Notes under the pieces: generated by a model
The model's input: only the letters and a program-made list of their open reading frames with translations
Told to the model about the DNA's origin: nothing
Database searches by the model: none
NCBI GenBank assembly: GCA_019095985.1
Contig: CM032663.1
Location: 36,494,509 to 36,558,508, forward strand
Length of the DNA: 64,000 bases
Source: Streblospio benedicti
Lineage: Eukaryota; Annelida; Polychaeta; Spionida; Spionidae
Reading direction: 5' to 3'
Made by a program: the position numbers and the translations under genes
Part shown: positions 15,301-26,900 of the stretch, piece by piece
Position numbering within the stretch: the stretch's first letter is position 1
Layout: the number at the start of each line of letters is the position of its first letter

Positions 15301-18300
15301 CTGGTTTCGTACAATGGACAGATATTACCAATCAGAATCGGGCATGAGCGGCAGTGGTAAGATACAAGTGTAGGACAACAAATGTTGTGTGACATCAGTA
15401 TATTTATGTAATACTTCAAACATACATATTCTATCATTAGAAAATATCTGTGAATTATCAGTTGAATGTTTGCAGGAAGGTAGTATGTAATGCATTATGT
15501 TTGTGCATTATTATATGCTGACTATAAAAGCAGTTTTAATTGTACTATAGATATAAATGTATTTGTTAGTGATGGGGAATCGGCTAGAAAACAAGAATCG
15601 ATTAACCGGAATAATCGGAACACCGTTCACGTCAATTAATATTCGAAATGTTCCGATCTTAAAAAAGATGAAGATTATAATTTATAATAATTGATCCTAG
15701 CCAATTTGGCGAAACATATAAAATAACTTTTAGCCAAAATTTATTTTGGCACGGTAATTTCACCGAAAGTTAACTTTCCTGGGCGATATGTCATAACAAA
15801 TGGGTTATTATGAAAGAAACTTCAATCACTTGTATAGATCTACTGCTTTCATCATCGGCGACATCGCTAAGTGTGCACGTATTGCCGTGCTTCTGAGTGT
15901 CAAATCGATTGAACATCGCATTTGTTGATCGTCATTCTCAAATATAGCGATGTATAATCTATTAGTAACGTTATTCAACCAATTTATTACGAATGCTTGC
16001 CAGATAATAGAAATAACTTACTTATTTTGATGTGAAAAATATACACAAGCATGTTTCCGTGTGCCAGTGTGCATGCTCAGCAGTTCAAATGTCTCGTTCG
16101 CGCATAAGCAGCAAAAACGACAGCAAAAGTTCGTACCCATATATAGATCAGGGTCAGGATTAGCCACTCGTCCACTCGTATTGACTTGTAAAAACTAGTG
16201 GAGGACGAGTGCTAATTTTTAGAAACTCGTCCTTTTGACAAGGAGCAATGCTGAATAATTTGTCATATAGATATAGAGTTTGTACAAGGAGGATGAGTAC
16301 ATTTTTTGCAGGACGAGTAGATATTTGAGGGTTACTAGTCCTGCTGACAAGTAACACTTTTCCACCTAATCCTGACTCTGTAGATCATCTTATTGTGTAA
16401 CGTGGTTGTGCCTTTTAAAGCTCCTATGAAATGCTGACTAGTAACAGATGAAAAGATGCTTCTTCCCCGGCTGATTCAGGATTGAAATAAAAACGTTATC
16501 TTTAAACAAACTCGCGCATTGGCAGGAACTAGCCTGGTTGGAAAACTGTAAACAAGCTATTGGTGCGAGTAAAGCTCCAATTTATTGAAAAATACGATGT
16601 CTAGCAATAAATTGATTCTGGTAAATTGAAATCGATTATCGAATCGCATTACCGTGAACGATGATTTATCGATTATCGGTGATAATCGTTTCATCACTAG
16701 TATTTGTACATTGTAGTACTACCATGGTTGAACATAATACATGTACATGTAATAATTTTTTCATTTATGCTCAGGATGTGTCCATGACACGAAATATATC
16801 CAAAACAATCTTTGACTTAAAATAATGTCTACGTAGTATGTAAAGGCAATTATTTTCAAAGTGTATACAGCATAATCTCTCATTGATGCCACCTCTATTA
16901 AGTACCAGGGTATATTTTACTTCATGATAATACAAAATTAAGTTATGTCTACATGTAGATTGTAGATGGTGAAACAATATAAATGTTGTATCTGTTTTTA
17001 GTGCATTCCTGTGTTGGTGAACAAATCACGCGTTATCAAACTGTGTTTTATGACCAAGCCGATATTGTACAATACATGCTGAACAATATCCACTTCTACA
17101 TGTATATGTGGGATAAAAAAAAAAATGTCTCAATACTTGGCTAATTGTCCTGCATGTCTGTGTATTCAAAGATATTTGGTACAAAAATGAACAAATGTTA
17201 CATGTACAACGAATTAATATTGTCTATATATAAGGTAACTCAAAGAACAAAGATCATCGTGTACTTGAATAAAATTTATAGATAACATTTTAGAAGGTTT
17301 AATATTCTATGCATCAAATATGGAAATGGATATTCTGAATCATGTTCATAAGAGAACATTGCTTTCATTCATCCCAAGTCTACAGATTGACATGACTGTA
17401 GACTTATATCATACAAATATTATATGGTTGAGCTGCCTATGCTCCTCACATTTATGTAGATACTACAGCAATGGAAATCATTGAATGGCTTGATATACAA
17501 AGAGAATAGGTTATATTAATGGAGAATGTGAAAAAAAGAGCTGTGTGACAATATACTGCTGATACGAGCCACATGGATTAGATATATTGATTTGAACTGT
17601 TCCATGTTGAGCAAGCAGATTTAGGTACATCAATCAATTAGTGGAACCATAATTTAGCAGTACATGTTCTATAAACATCACAGCTCACATGAAATTCCAT
17701 AAAATAAGTATCCATGATATGTGACAAAATTTACATAATGACAGGGATGAATTAATATAAAAAAAAATCATCATTAATTACTATACAGTGTTGTCCGGTA
17801 ATAAAATATGTGAAATGAAAACTATTTTACTAATTCATATAGTAATGTTAACTTACCTTGGAAGATTCTTTGGCCCTCCGAGCCTTCTTGGGCACGATCT
17901 GTCATTACACGATTCAATCAACTTCCTCAGCACAAACAAACACTCGCGAAATGTAGAAAAGAATGGATGATGACTTATAAGACACAATGAGGTGAGAGTA
18001 TGATTACGAATTCGCCGCGCAGTCTTCTGTTTTCGTTTGGTTCGAGGACTGCGTTGGAGTTTGTCTTTATCCTGCGGAATGTTCAAAGTCTGCTCTCCGC
18101 TGGATGTGGAAGCACATGATTGATGCCTTTCAGCTTTGTGACGTTCAGACCCAGTACCAGTTCGATTCCGCTCAAAAGGGCGGAAGAAATTAACACATAT
18201 TCCAAACCGCACTCTTCCAGAATCCTTTTCTGTCAATGTGAACACAAATGAAGTCGTCTCACGTAAACTGAGACGTTTCGGACCTGTGCTTATGCATCCT

Positions 18301-18488
18301 TCTGGCTGGCAGAAAAACACTACATCTGGTGCAAGTGGAAAATCTTTGTGATCCTCTAGTGGATACCGTCGCAGAAGCTCAGGAGTCTGAGCAACAGAGT
18401 TATTACGATTGGGATTTCTGGACCCAACTATCACAATATAGTCCAAAAGACGTGGACAAAAATGCTTTTTCTGTGACTCATTTGCCAT
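390..18488 (-). CDS. MADD: MADD / Rab3-GEP (DENN-domain Rab guanine exchange factor), N-terminal part
   Basis: Five coding exons read on the minus strand: 17857-18488 (start ATG at 18488), 14918-15059, 11870-12028, 851-982 and 390-503; the gene continues off the left edge. All junctions are GT-AG and the phases join (632, 142, 159, 132, 114 nt). The protein begins [17 protein letters not shown] and carries uDENN/cDENN segments typical of [112 protein letters not shown] and [12 protein letters not shown]. In this family the protein is a cytosolic GEF for Rab3/Rab27 and a TNFR1 death-domain adaptor. A low-complexity charged stretch splits the uDENN region, as in orthologues. The intron between 982 and 11870 is about 10.9 kb and repeat-rich. 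An untranslated first exon may end at the donor near 20349, with an acceptor just upstream of the ATG (inference). Confidence 0.93.
2820..3490 (-). mobile_element. Penelope-like element fragment (GIY-YIG end) between inverted repeats
   Basis: The minus strand at 3016-3440 encodes the linker and GIY-YIG-type endonuclease end of a PLE polyprotein ([53 protein letters not shown]). It is a broken, strongly 5'-truncated fossil; no reverse transcriptase core remains. Inverted arms bracket it: 2878-2914 matches the reverse complement of 3443-3477, sharing the core ACTAACAATGTGTTAGT-type sequence with one small indel. A short direct repeat GCTGCCTT occurs outside the arms near 2822 and 3479 and could be a target duplication (weaker). 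Confidence 0.8.
5305..5460 (+). repeat. Dispersed SINE/MITE-like repeat, copy 1 (diverged)
   Basis: The core ACTTTACATACCTATGAGG followed by a TTAGGCGAG-like stretch matches the better copies at about 12135-12492 (plus strand) and 61545-61764 (minus strand). The surrounding order (TTTGTATCTG...ACAAG, TTTACCGATGAACC, AAACTTTACA) is the same in all three. The ends are not defined in this copy. Confidence 0.5.
5469..5535. repeat. GC-rich trinucleotide tract (GCC/GTC-type), LINE tail
   Basis: A GCC/GCT/GTC trinucleotide run stands out in AT-rich surroundings. It lies directly 3' of the LINE coding fragment on the minus strand, so it reads as the LINE 3' tail rather than a CpG island. Confidence 0.7.
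5567..6014 (-). mobile_element. Non-LTR retrotransposon (LINE) 3' end, C-terminal RT region
   Basis: On the minus strand: [20 protein letters not shown], then [54 protein letters not shown] and [16 protein letters not shown], ending [10 protein letters not shown] and a stop at about 5567. These are the conserved C-terminal segments found after the RT domain in many LINEs. One frameshift separates GSETW from the RRNDQ block and one in-frame stop follows WIARVRE, so this is a dead 3' fragment. The clade (RTE/CR1/other) cannot be fixed from this part. Confidence 0.78.
9183..9269. repeat. Hairpin with ~30 bp arms
   Basis: ATGTATGAATGCATGCCC near 9184 is the reverse complement of the sequence near 9251-9268. 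Pairing continues inward through CTCATGTAGT/ACTACATTC with small mismatches, leaving a short loop. No coding content; origin unknown, possibly a small MITE. Confidence 0.6.
10141..10299. mobile_element. pogo/Tigger-like MITE, diverged
   Basis: It starts CAGTAGAACATCCCTATTAA and ends with a matching inverted GGTCTTGATTGAAGGTTCTA-type terminus, with the AGAGGTGGT/AGACTGCC motifs typical of the family at 24530-24707. The TA target duplication has decayed. Confidence 0.6.
12135..12492 (+). repeat. Dispersed SINE/MITE-like repeat, copy 2
   Basis: It starts with a TTGTGTCGCTTCAGCACC stretch that forms a small hairpin with CTGAAGC, passes through TATGTATGTCTCTGGACAA and ends after AGGCGACACCAAAATGATTT and a TTTCCACAGGGCCATTATGG-like tail. 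The reverse-complement copy at 61545-61764 shares this order throughout. The TIR element at 12495 interrupts or abuts its 3' side. Confidence 0.65.
12495..13332. mobile_element. Non-autonomous TIR DNA transposon (TA target site)
   Basis: Termini CAGTAAATCTCC...CAACAACG and the inverted CGTTGTTCGGGAGATTTACTG are flanked by TA at 12493-12494 and 13333-13334. The CAGT start and TA duplication fit the Tc1/mariner/pogo superfamily. It is 838 bp with no transposase reading frame. A GGAACGTGCTGTGATTG motif is repeated inside (near 12885 and 13008). Confidence 0.75.
15567..16699. mobile_element. hAT-like non-autonomous transposon with 8 bp TSD
   Basis: Termini TAGTGATGGGGAAT and TTTCATCACTA are inverted, and the flanks GTATTTGT (15559-15566) and GTATTTGT (16700-16707) are an exact 8 bp duplication, the hAT signature. 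Sub-terminal AATCGATT/ATTATCGAT repeats occur at both ends. The 1133 bp body holds no transposase frame and carries a nested inverted repeat at 16153-16376. Confidence 0.88.
16153..16376. repeat. Inverted-repeat element nested inside the hAT element
   Basis: GTCAGGATTAG (16153-16163) is the exact reverse complement of CTAATCCTGAC (16366-16376). The interior repeats ACTCGTCC/GGACGAGT several times on both strands. It looks like a small MITE inserted in or captured by the larger element. Confidence 0.6.
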
Positions 18489-20935
18489 GCTGACTTCTAG
18501 GTATTATATACCTGTACAAAATTTCTCTGTATACAAATCAATCAAAAACTACTGTTCCATTATCACAATAGCATACTGTGTTGTAGACCAACAACATGTA
18601 TTATTGCATTCAGTAACTGCATTCTAGGGCACTTCAGGTGAAACGTTGAAGATCATGACCCTATAAAAATTAACATCATTCTTATCAGGATCAGCTGAAA
18701 ACTATATCTCAAGAGTTTGCTTATAAGCTTCAATATTCTTCAGTAAACTATATCAAACATTTGTTTGCTGCATGTAAACATTCCAAAGCTGTTGGGATTA
18801 TTCTATTTTCTACCCTTTTTCCATTTTAATCATCTTGAACGCCATGATTAATTCTGAAAATAAAAATATAACCATAAATATAACATATTCACCATTCAAA
18901 TGATTATATACAATTTTAATGCTTAAGTCACAGAGCCCTGCAGATCTCCAGCATCAGTGGAGCTCATTGGATATTTGGTTATTGCTGAGGTCCCCTCATC
19001 TGCTGTATAGCTGGGTGACCTGAACAGGCTCCGTCCAGAATTCTACACCCGACTGGGTAAACATCCGCCGATGATCTTTGTTAACAGAAAGAGATTTTTT
19101 AAGCCAATGTTGCAGCAAATACAGTGTGGTCGGCCAGACATCTGCCAATGCCTGACAGATAACCAGACGAGAATCGGCCAATTTCTGATGTACGTGGCCT
19201 CTGATCACAGGGCAACCACCAGTTCATCCCCAACAGTATATTGGCAGACAACTGCGCAAGTGCGCATTCTGATAAGGATGGAACTGTGGTGATAGAACTT
19301 GGTGAGAGCACATAAAATTTTAACTCCCATGTTAAATTTTTCCCGTGCTGCGACCAATTTGGTGTTAAGCACAAAATGCCGCCCGATAATCGCAGGAGTC
19401 TGACCAGCATTTGACAAAAGTCGCATCGCGATTACATCGGAATCTCATCTGCCGGACTATGTAACTTACACATAAGTAATTAGATCTGACTCCAAATCAG
19501 GTTAGGATCAGCCTCTAGTGGGTATCAAACCCATGATGGACCAAATCCCCGAACAGTTCAGGTTTACTCACTAGTTATAAATAGCAGGCTAAAGTGAACA
19601 AATCTATTGGAACACATTATTAAGTTGGCCCCTCTATTTGGCACACATATTGCTTGTCATATATATACAATACTTTTTATATGAAGGGTAACCAAATGGC
19701 CTCGGATTATAGCCATCAATTTATAACAGCACGACGACGATTAATCTCAACAGTAGCGGGGACGTTAGTAAAATGCTCGAGCGTATTGCTCGAGCTTATC
19801 TCGTGCCACATTTACGACGCCAAATACATTTGGTTATATGAAAGGATGCTTAAATTAAATGTAATTATATCTACATTTAATCGATAAAATGTAAATTAAT
19901 GTGAATTTTGCTATATTCCACTATAATTATTATAATCATAACTGATTTACCAGGACATTACTTTGTGGATTACATTACCAAATACTATTTCACATCTTAC
20001 TATTTTACATCTTTGTGGTTCACTTCGGCACATAAAATATATTAACCACAGATTGTCAATATCAATATAACTCATTCGTAAGTGAACATTTTCGTTAAAT
20101 ATGTTCATCTCAGTAAACACCACATACTTCCCCTTATATGGTACACAGACCACTCCAAGTGACTCGAGCCATTTTACTCAATGAGCAACCAGTATGACTT
20201 TTCTGAAAAAGCCACCTCTTCCATATACATACTATATTGCTACAGTGTAGATGAAATCTATGTGATTGATATACCTACCTCACATATTAGGAAACAATGT
20301 GCAGGGTTTGTATGACATATCTATGTGTTAAATGGAGAAAATTCTTACCTGTATTATTCCCGTTCACACAGCTGCTACTATCCCTTCAGTAATCATATGT
20401 AAATGATAATTATTTCTTGACGTCACTATTTATCGATTTACACCCACAATTCCATATACAGCTCGCCGCCATATACTGTGGGCGTGGCTTTTGAGCAAGC
20501 AACGAGGTCGTTATGAAACGACTGACTGTACATACATTGTAGGAAACAAAATATTCACCTTCTCAATTCCTATAAGAAATTAATCGTTTATTTCATAGCC
20601 ATTTATATAGAGGAGATTATTATGATCTTTTCCTTATATTATATATTAGAATAAAAGCTTTACAGTCCAAGACATACAGTCACCCTGGCTGGGGGACTCT
20701 ACAAATCAGATTTGATTGACAGTCATCATAATGTATGTAGCCACCATCAAATGTTTAGTCTCCCTTCACGTTAAAACAGTAGGGTAAAGAGTAGAGAAAC
20801 TGAGACTATGTACTATGATAATGTAAATAAAAGCACGTGGCATGTTTTTTCCAAACGTCGAAATTATTATTGTAACACTTTCATAATATAAGTTCTAATT
20901 TTTATTGTAACTTTTGAACTTCTTGTTTGATGATT
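18489..20935. promoter_or_regulatory. Divergent MADD-IPK intergenic/promoter interval
   Basis: MADD reads left and IPK reads right from this interval. A minus-strand splice donor (AATACAG|GTAAG) ends at 20349 and probably marks an untranslated MADD first exon. The block near 20400-20500 combines the CRE palindrome, a GCCGCCATAT YY1-like motif and a GGGCGTGGC GC-box. The 18.9-19.6 kb part contains no recognised gene; a tRNA-like B-box scrap lies near 19520. Confidence 0.5.
20418..20425. promoter_or_regulatory. CRE palindrome TGACGTCA
   Basis: A perfect TGACGTCA CREB/ATF site sits in the presumed bidirectional promoter, about 70 bp upstream (in MADD orientation) of the putative noncoding MADD exon donor and about 0.5 kb from the IPK ATG. 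Function is inferred only. Confidence 0.5.
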
Positions 20936-23900
20936 ATGGTTGATTTTATCGTGAAATTGGGTGGAAGTGCTGTGACAGTTAAAGATGAATTTGAACAAAT
21001 AAATAGAGAAGGTATACAAAAAGCTGCAAATGTCTTGTCCACGAGTTGGAAAAACGGCTTCAAATTTATTATTGTGCATGGTGCAGGGTAAACAACATTA
21101 ATTTTGTATAATAAATTGTAGTCATACAGAGCTAACATTCAAATATGTATGTCTATCAGTGTTCTGCGCGGTCAACATATGCTGGGAAAGTTTGTTATCG
21201 GATCCACCCCGCAACCACATCATTCCAACCGCATCTGCCCCGTAACCACAGCCAATTACGTTTCTGTGTCCACCTCCTTACCTTGACTGCATGTAAGATT
21301 TTGACCACAGCGTTCACTGCATCTGCATATCCATGAGAAAAAATTACCGCAATTTGACCGCACTGTATACAGATCATCCGCAAATATATTCTCAACACTA
21401 TACGCCATCTTTTAATAATCCAGGAGGCAGCACTTAATTCCATTATGAAAAGTATTTACTTGTACTTAAATGATTATATACGCAGTATATATGTAGCCGT
21501 TTATACAACCCGTTTAGTTTGGGGGAAGTTGACCTCAATATCCAACCAATCACCAAGGCCCACTGCCGAAATGTTCAGCGTGGAATTCAAACATCAAGCA
21601 TATTCGATCTCACTGGATAAGAATTAGGCCTAAAGAAAAAACGACTATTGATTTTGTTTTTGACGCAAGTCTAACCCAAAAATTATTTTTCCACATAAAA
21701 ACTATGACTGGGCTCATGGGTTGGTATGAACAAGGACTTTAAGGCAGTGTGAGTGATCAAGCCAAAGAGCATTACCAAGAGATCTAACGTCGTATGTTTC
21801 CTATAGTGGACGTAAAAGTACTAAACAGGTGCTTGCAAGTGCGTTCTTCGGGATGGTTTAAAAATTTGTGTTTGCCACCAAGATAAGTGGTCTGGTAGCA
21901 GATAATTGCTACCATGAAATAAAGCAGCCATACATTCACAGTGGGACGCATTAATTTGCATCCTAGGTGTCCTCAGACGTCACTGTGAAAATCAGGCCAA
22001 TGTTTATGTCACATCTCACAGCTAGCTGCTCACAGTGACTTTTTCTCAGATGTAACTCCCAGCCAGCACATGTAAATAAATAGCCGGTTCTTAAATCAAG
22101 CATGCACGGCTGATTTATCTAGCTGAGTCAGTAAGTCTTTGCAGGTCATATTTATCTATAGACCAAAAGTCGAGTGATTGGCATTTATGTCCATTTAATT
22201 GGCTTGTGACAATCATCTGTTATGAAAAAAGGTGGGTCTCATATACATGCACATTTTCTCATACACATACCGTGGGTATACATCAGTTGCTCATCATTCA
22301 TGAATTAGCATTTGGTTGATTATGTTGGATATAGTTCACTCATAGAAATTGATTCTGCTTTTCCAAATATATTGTTATGAATATGTGCAAGTATTAATAC
22401 TATCAAAACCGTGTTTTTGACACAAAGTGAACATTAGTAGCTTAAAACGTTTATTGAACTGGATATATAGAAGGATGATATCTTCTTAATTATACTTTAA
22501 GACTTCATGATAATAGATTTACTGTATGGGAGGCGATTTTAATCATGGCGTCAAAACAGCAGTGTACATTGGTTTGAAATGAACTTTGTATCTGGTACCT
22601 TGACAGCAATTGGTGTCAAATTTGTTTATTGTTACGGTTTCAATAATTGATTGAATCCAAGACTTGTAAGTTACAGGCTCATTTTGGTGACCGAGCTGAT
22701 CCATGAAAATTGATATGAATACTGTAAATAAATGCAATAATATTAATTGATCTTAAAGACTGATAGGTCTTCTATTATTAGCATACGTTACAGTGTATTT
22801 TATGGTTTGCTACCAATTTTAAAACCTGGTAGCAAAATTTTGCTACCTGCCAAAAAAGTTAATTTCGAACCCTGAAATAGTTCATTTTGAGCATTTATCC
22901 TGTACAATGGAAATTTTGACAGGTGAAATTCGGCGACAGTGTCAGTGCAGTGTCGATGTTTGCAGGTTATTAGAACAATAACTATTTAATATTTTGGTCC
23001 CATGTGTTGAAAATAAGAAACTACATACATTTCTTCTCAGAATGTCTTACTTGTAGAGGATTTGATGCAATAATTAATGCACAGCAATAATTTTCAAAAG
23101 GGCATCTCTTATTTTGTGGGTCCGTTTTACTACGGGAATGTCTACATTAGACTAGCACAGAAAACTAACAATTATATCGTTGCATCGACATCATATCCTT
23201 TAAAAGTATTTGAGAATGATAAAGAACCAATATGCGATTGATTTGACACCAAAAAATAAAATATCAAACAATCATAAGTATGTCAAATATCAGTTGAAAG
23301 ACGGAAGATGTGTGTTTAAATATGTTGACACTTGTCGTTTTATCAGAGAGCATTACATCTATCACTAGCAGTAGCAGTTGACAAAAAAACACCATGTACC
23401 ACCACACGGTTGTGGTATTAATATATAATTGGTAATATGCAAATCCCTTCATATATATAAATCTGTGATTGTTTTAACTAAATAGATTATTTTGAACATC
23501 AATCACATGCATCGCTAAATAGATGACAGTTGCCATTCGGCAGGAATACCCATGCCATTGGGTAAACAACATGGTTTGTAAAATGTTCCTGTAAAGTTTT
23601 TCTTTAGGGTATGTCAGCGCCCAGACATAGTCTATATGTTGTAGATCATAGCATAATGAATGACTTCTGATGTTGATGTTGATATTTCTAATCATAGAAT
23701 GCAAATATATTGCGTCAAAATCGGCCATTTTCCTATTCATTTGTACAAGAGAGCTCTTGTTGACCATCCCCTACAACGCACCTGCGCGCACCTGCTGGGA
23801 ACACAGATATGAACGTGTTGCGTATTTTGTTAAACTATCTCTATCAAGCCGTGAAAACCAACGATGATAAAACATTATTTTTCCTACACTTTTCTAATAT

Positions 23901-26900
23901 GATTCTAATAATGGCAATTTGTCAGTTATTAAATCACGCAACATGCCTGCATGTTCTTTCAAAAACAAAGTAAACAATGATAATCAAAGAGAATCTTGTA
24001 ACGATCTGCTGTAGACGTGGGTCAAAGAATGATCTGTGGTCATTCCATTGTTTATAACCGCAAAGCGTCCACAAAGTAACTGCATTGATCTGCAAAATGT
24101 CTGGAAAAAACATTTCTGACTGCATTCGCCCCACGACCGGAATAGCAATGATGTGGACTATCTGCAGATGCTGTCCGTAGGACCCCACTGAGCACTAATG
24201 TCTATTGCAAGACAAATATAATTTTGATACTTCTGAAAAATTTTAATATATTTAATTTATCTTTATAGGTCATTTGGTCACCAAATTGCCAAGAAATACA
24301 AGGTAAAAGGTGGATGGCATGGTTCATCTGGCAGTGAACGAGAAGATATCGCCAAAGGTTTTGCATTGACCAGGATTTCAGTGTGCAAGGTTATATTTCA
24401 CCCGCATCAATTGCTCTATGATAACCTAAAATATGATGTGTATAGGACCAAGTCTGCAAATCCATATTGGGAAGGCTACCTATTTAGATTAACCACTGGC
24501 AAAAGCCATTTTTATATCTATAGTATATACAGTAGAATCTCTCATTACGACCACCTCTATACAGAGACCACCTCTATAATAGGACCACTTTTCACAGTGC
24601 TAAACCTTCATAAAGCTACCGTAATAAACCTCCATAAAGAGACCACCTCTCTATCGAGACCACCATACACTGGTCCCAAAGGTGGTCCTAATAGGAAGGT
24701 TCTACTGTATAATCTTTGCGCTATGCCCATAACAATAAAGCATCCCGGTCCCCATTACTTTTTGAATTGCCTGTTGGTCAAAATTGAACTGGATGCAAAC
24801 CTCTCGTCATGCAATGAGAATGTAATAAAAACTAGATTTTTGTTTATTCTATCCTTTACATAATAAAGTTATGCTGATTAATTAGGTAAATATAAAGGTT
24901 TATAATATCTGAAGAATATTAATATTTGTGTTGCAGTTGAACTCTATAATAGTACAAGAACTGGTTGCTGCTGGTATTCCTGCTGTTGCACAATCTGTAA
25001 GCCTCAATCTAAAAAATACATTCCATTTTCTGTTAATCTAATTATGGTGACGAATGATAACCTTTGAAGATTACATTTACATACTGTAAAACCTTTTAAA
25101 AATGTAACTTTAAACATTCGCACTTAGTCAGCTGTAGAATACTAGTATTTAGGTTTTGTTTATACTTTGTTGTTGTTCACCAAGTGGAATTACTGCCTGC
25201 ATATTTGATAATAATAAAACCCGATTTGAGAATTCATTGGGTTTTTTATGTCCTCAACATGTGCAATTTAATTGTATGTGCCTTTGTTGATTACCTATTA
25301 AACCATGAATTTTAGTATCTGAAACTCAAATAATTAACACAAAAACATTTGAATCAAGAGATATGCCTAAATCTTATTTGGGTAACATCCGAGTTACCCC
25401 CATGGCTTTACCCCTGTCATAATGAGACAAGATTGCTGATGCAATTTCTGGATTTACCTTCCAGTGATATTCATGGTTAATAAAGACATTCAGTGATTTA
25501 GAGATGGTGAACTTTGGAATCTCCAATGAAATAAATACCCGCTTGCTATATTGTTTGCTATTTGAATTTGTAGTGAATCGCAATATTTATAGCTTAAGTT
25601 TCACTGACCATAATGGTTCACGGTTTGAGGTTAAAACCTTATGGTAAAATAAAACATAAGTTTTACAATGATCGAATGTAGGTTAGTGACAGTAGGTAGA
25701 TTCATAATAATAGTAATAGTTTACCATTCTCTACTGTTTATATTTGTGAAACTTATGACGTTTCGCCATGGTGTACTACATAGCTTCTTCAGATGTTGTT
25801 GTGTGAGTATCACAAACGAGGCTGGTTCAGATATGTAGATGACACTTTCACCATTTTACACCAACTATGCATAAATGAATTCACTGACCACATAAACTCC
25901 ATCAACCCTCACATCAAGTTTACAAGAGAAGAAGAGGACTACCAGATACCCTTCTTGGATGTGATGGTAGTCAAAGAAGATGATGGCTCCCTTAGAACAA
26001 AAGTCTACAGGAAATCCACACACACTGACCAATATCTAAACTGGGACTCGAACCATCTACTTGACCACAAAAGATCAGTGGCCAGGACCCTCCTTCAAAG
26101 AGCAGAGGATATTGTCTCAGATCCAAAAGAAAAAAAGGAAGAGATTAAAGTCCTAACCATCAATGGTTATAAACCTTGGGCCATTACCATCCCCCAAAAG
26201 AATAAAACAGCAAAAAAAGATGAAAAAGAAGGAACAACAAGTAGCAACTCCTTCCCAATAGGAATTCCACATATTCCAGGTCTGACAGAAAAACTTGTCA
26301 GAATTTTCAAGAGAAATGGAGTGAACACCTACACCAAGCCCACCAACACCATCAGGCAATACCTTGTGAAACCGAAAGATAAAGACCAATGCGGAGTAAT
26401 TTACGAGATCACATGCAACACATACCAAGAACAGTACGTAGGTGAGACTAAAAGACAATTTAAGATCAGGTTCAAGGAACACAGACATGAAACACCCAAA
26501 TTCAGCCATCACAAAACACATCCAAGAGACAGACCACACTTTCAATATAGACAACACTAAAATTCTGGGGAAAGAGGAAGGAAAAACAAGACGACAGATA
26601 CTTGAAGCCCTCAAGATACACCAGAGGAACCCGGCCCTAAATAACAACAGAGGGAGGGAGGTACCGCACGCGCTGCTCCAGCTACTCCAGCCTCGTTTGT
26701 GATACTCACACAACAACATCTGAAGAAGCTATGTAGTACACCATGGCGAAACATCATAAGTTTCACAAATATAAACAGTAGAGAATATTAAACTATTACT
26801 ATTATTATAAGTTTTACAGTAAATGATTTATATAGGCACATATTTATAGTGCATTTAAAGTCCATTCAAGCTGGCTATTCAAATTTGAGTTGATACTTAC

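Larger units (their letters stand above)
15060..17856. other. MADD intron with hAT element
   Basis: The intron between coding exons 1 and 2. It is dominated by the 1.1 kb hAT-like element at 15567-16699. A repeated ACCAATCAGAATCG motif lies near 15258 and 15328. The rest, 16.7-17.85 kb, is AT-rich with a degenerate pogo-MITE scrap near 16875-16920. Confidence 0.55.

Noticed and set aside
24366-24863. 165-codon plus-strand open frame in an IPK intron
   Set aside because: It overlaps an IPK exon end and a pogo-like MITE with inverted ends; the protein shows no motif and reads through repeat sequence.
26153-26719. 188-codon minus-strand frame
   Set aside because: Antisense shadow of the Penelope-like coding region; its MLLCEYHKRGW start arises from the inverted arm, which is why the same peptide starts the plus-strand frame.
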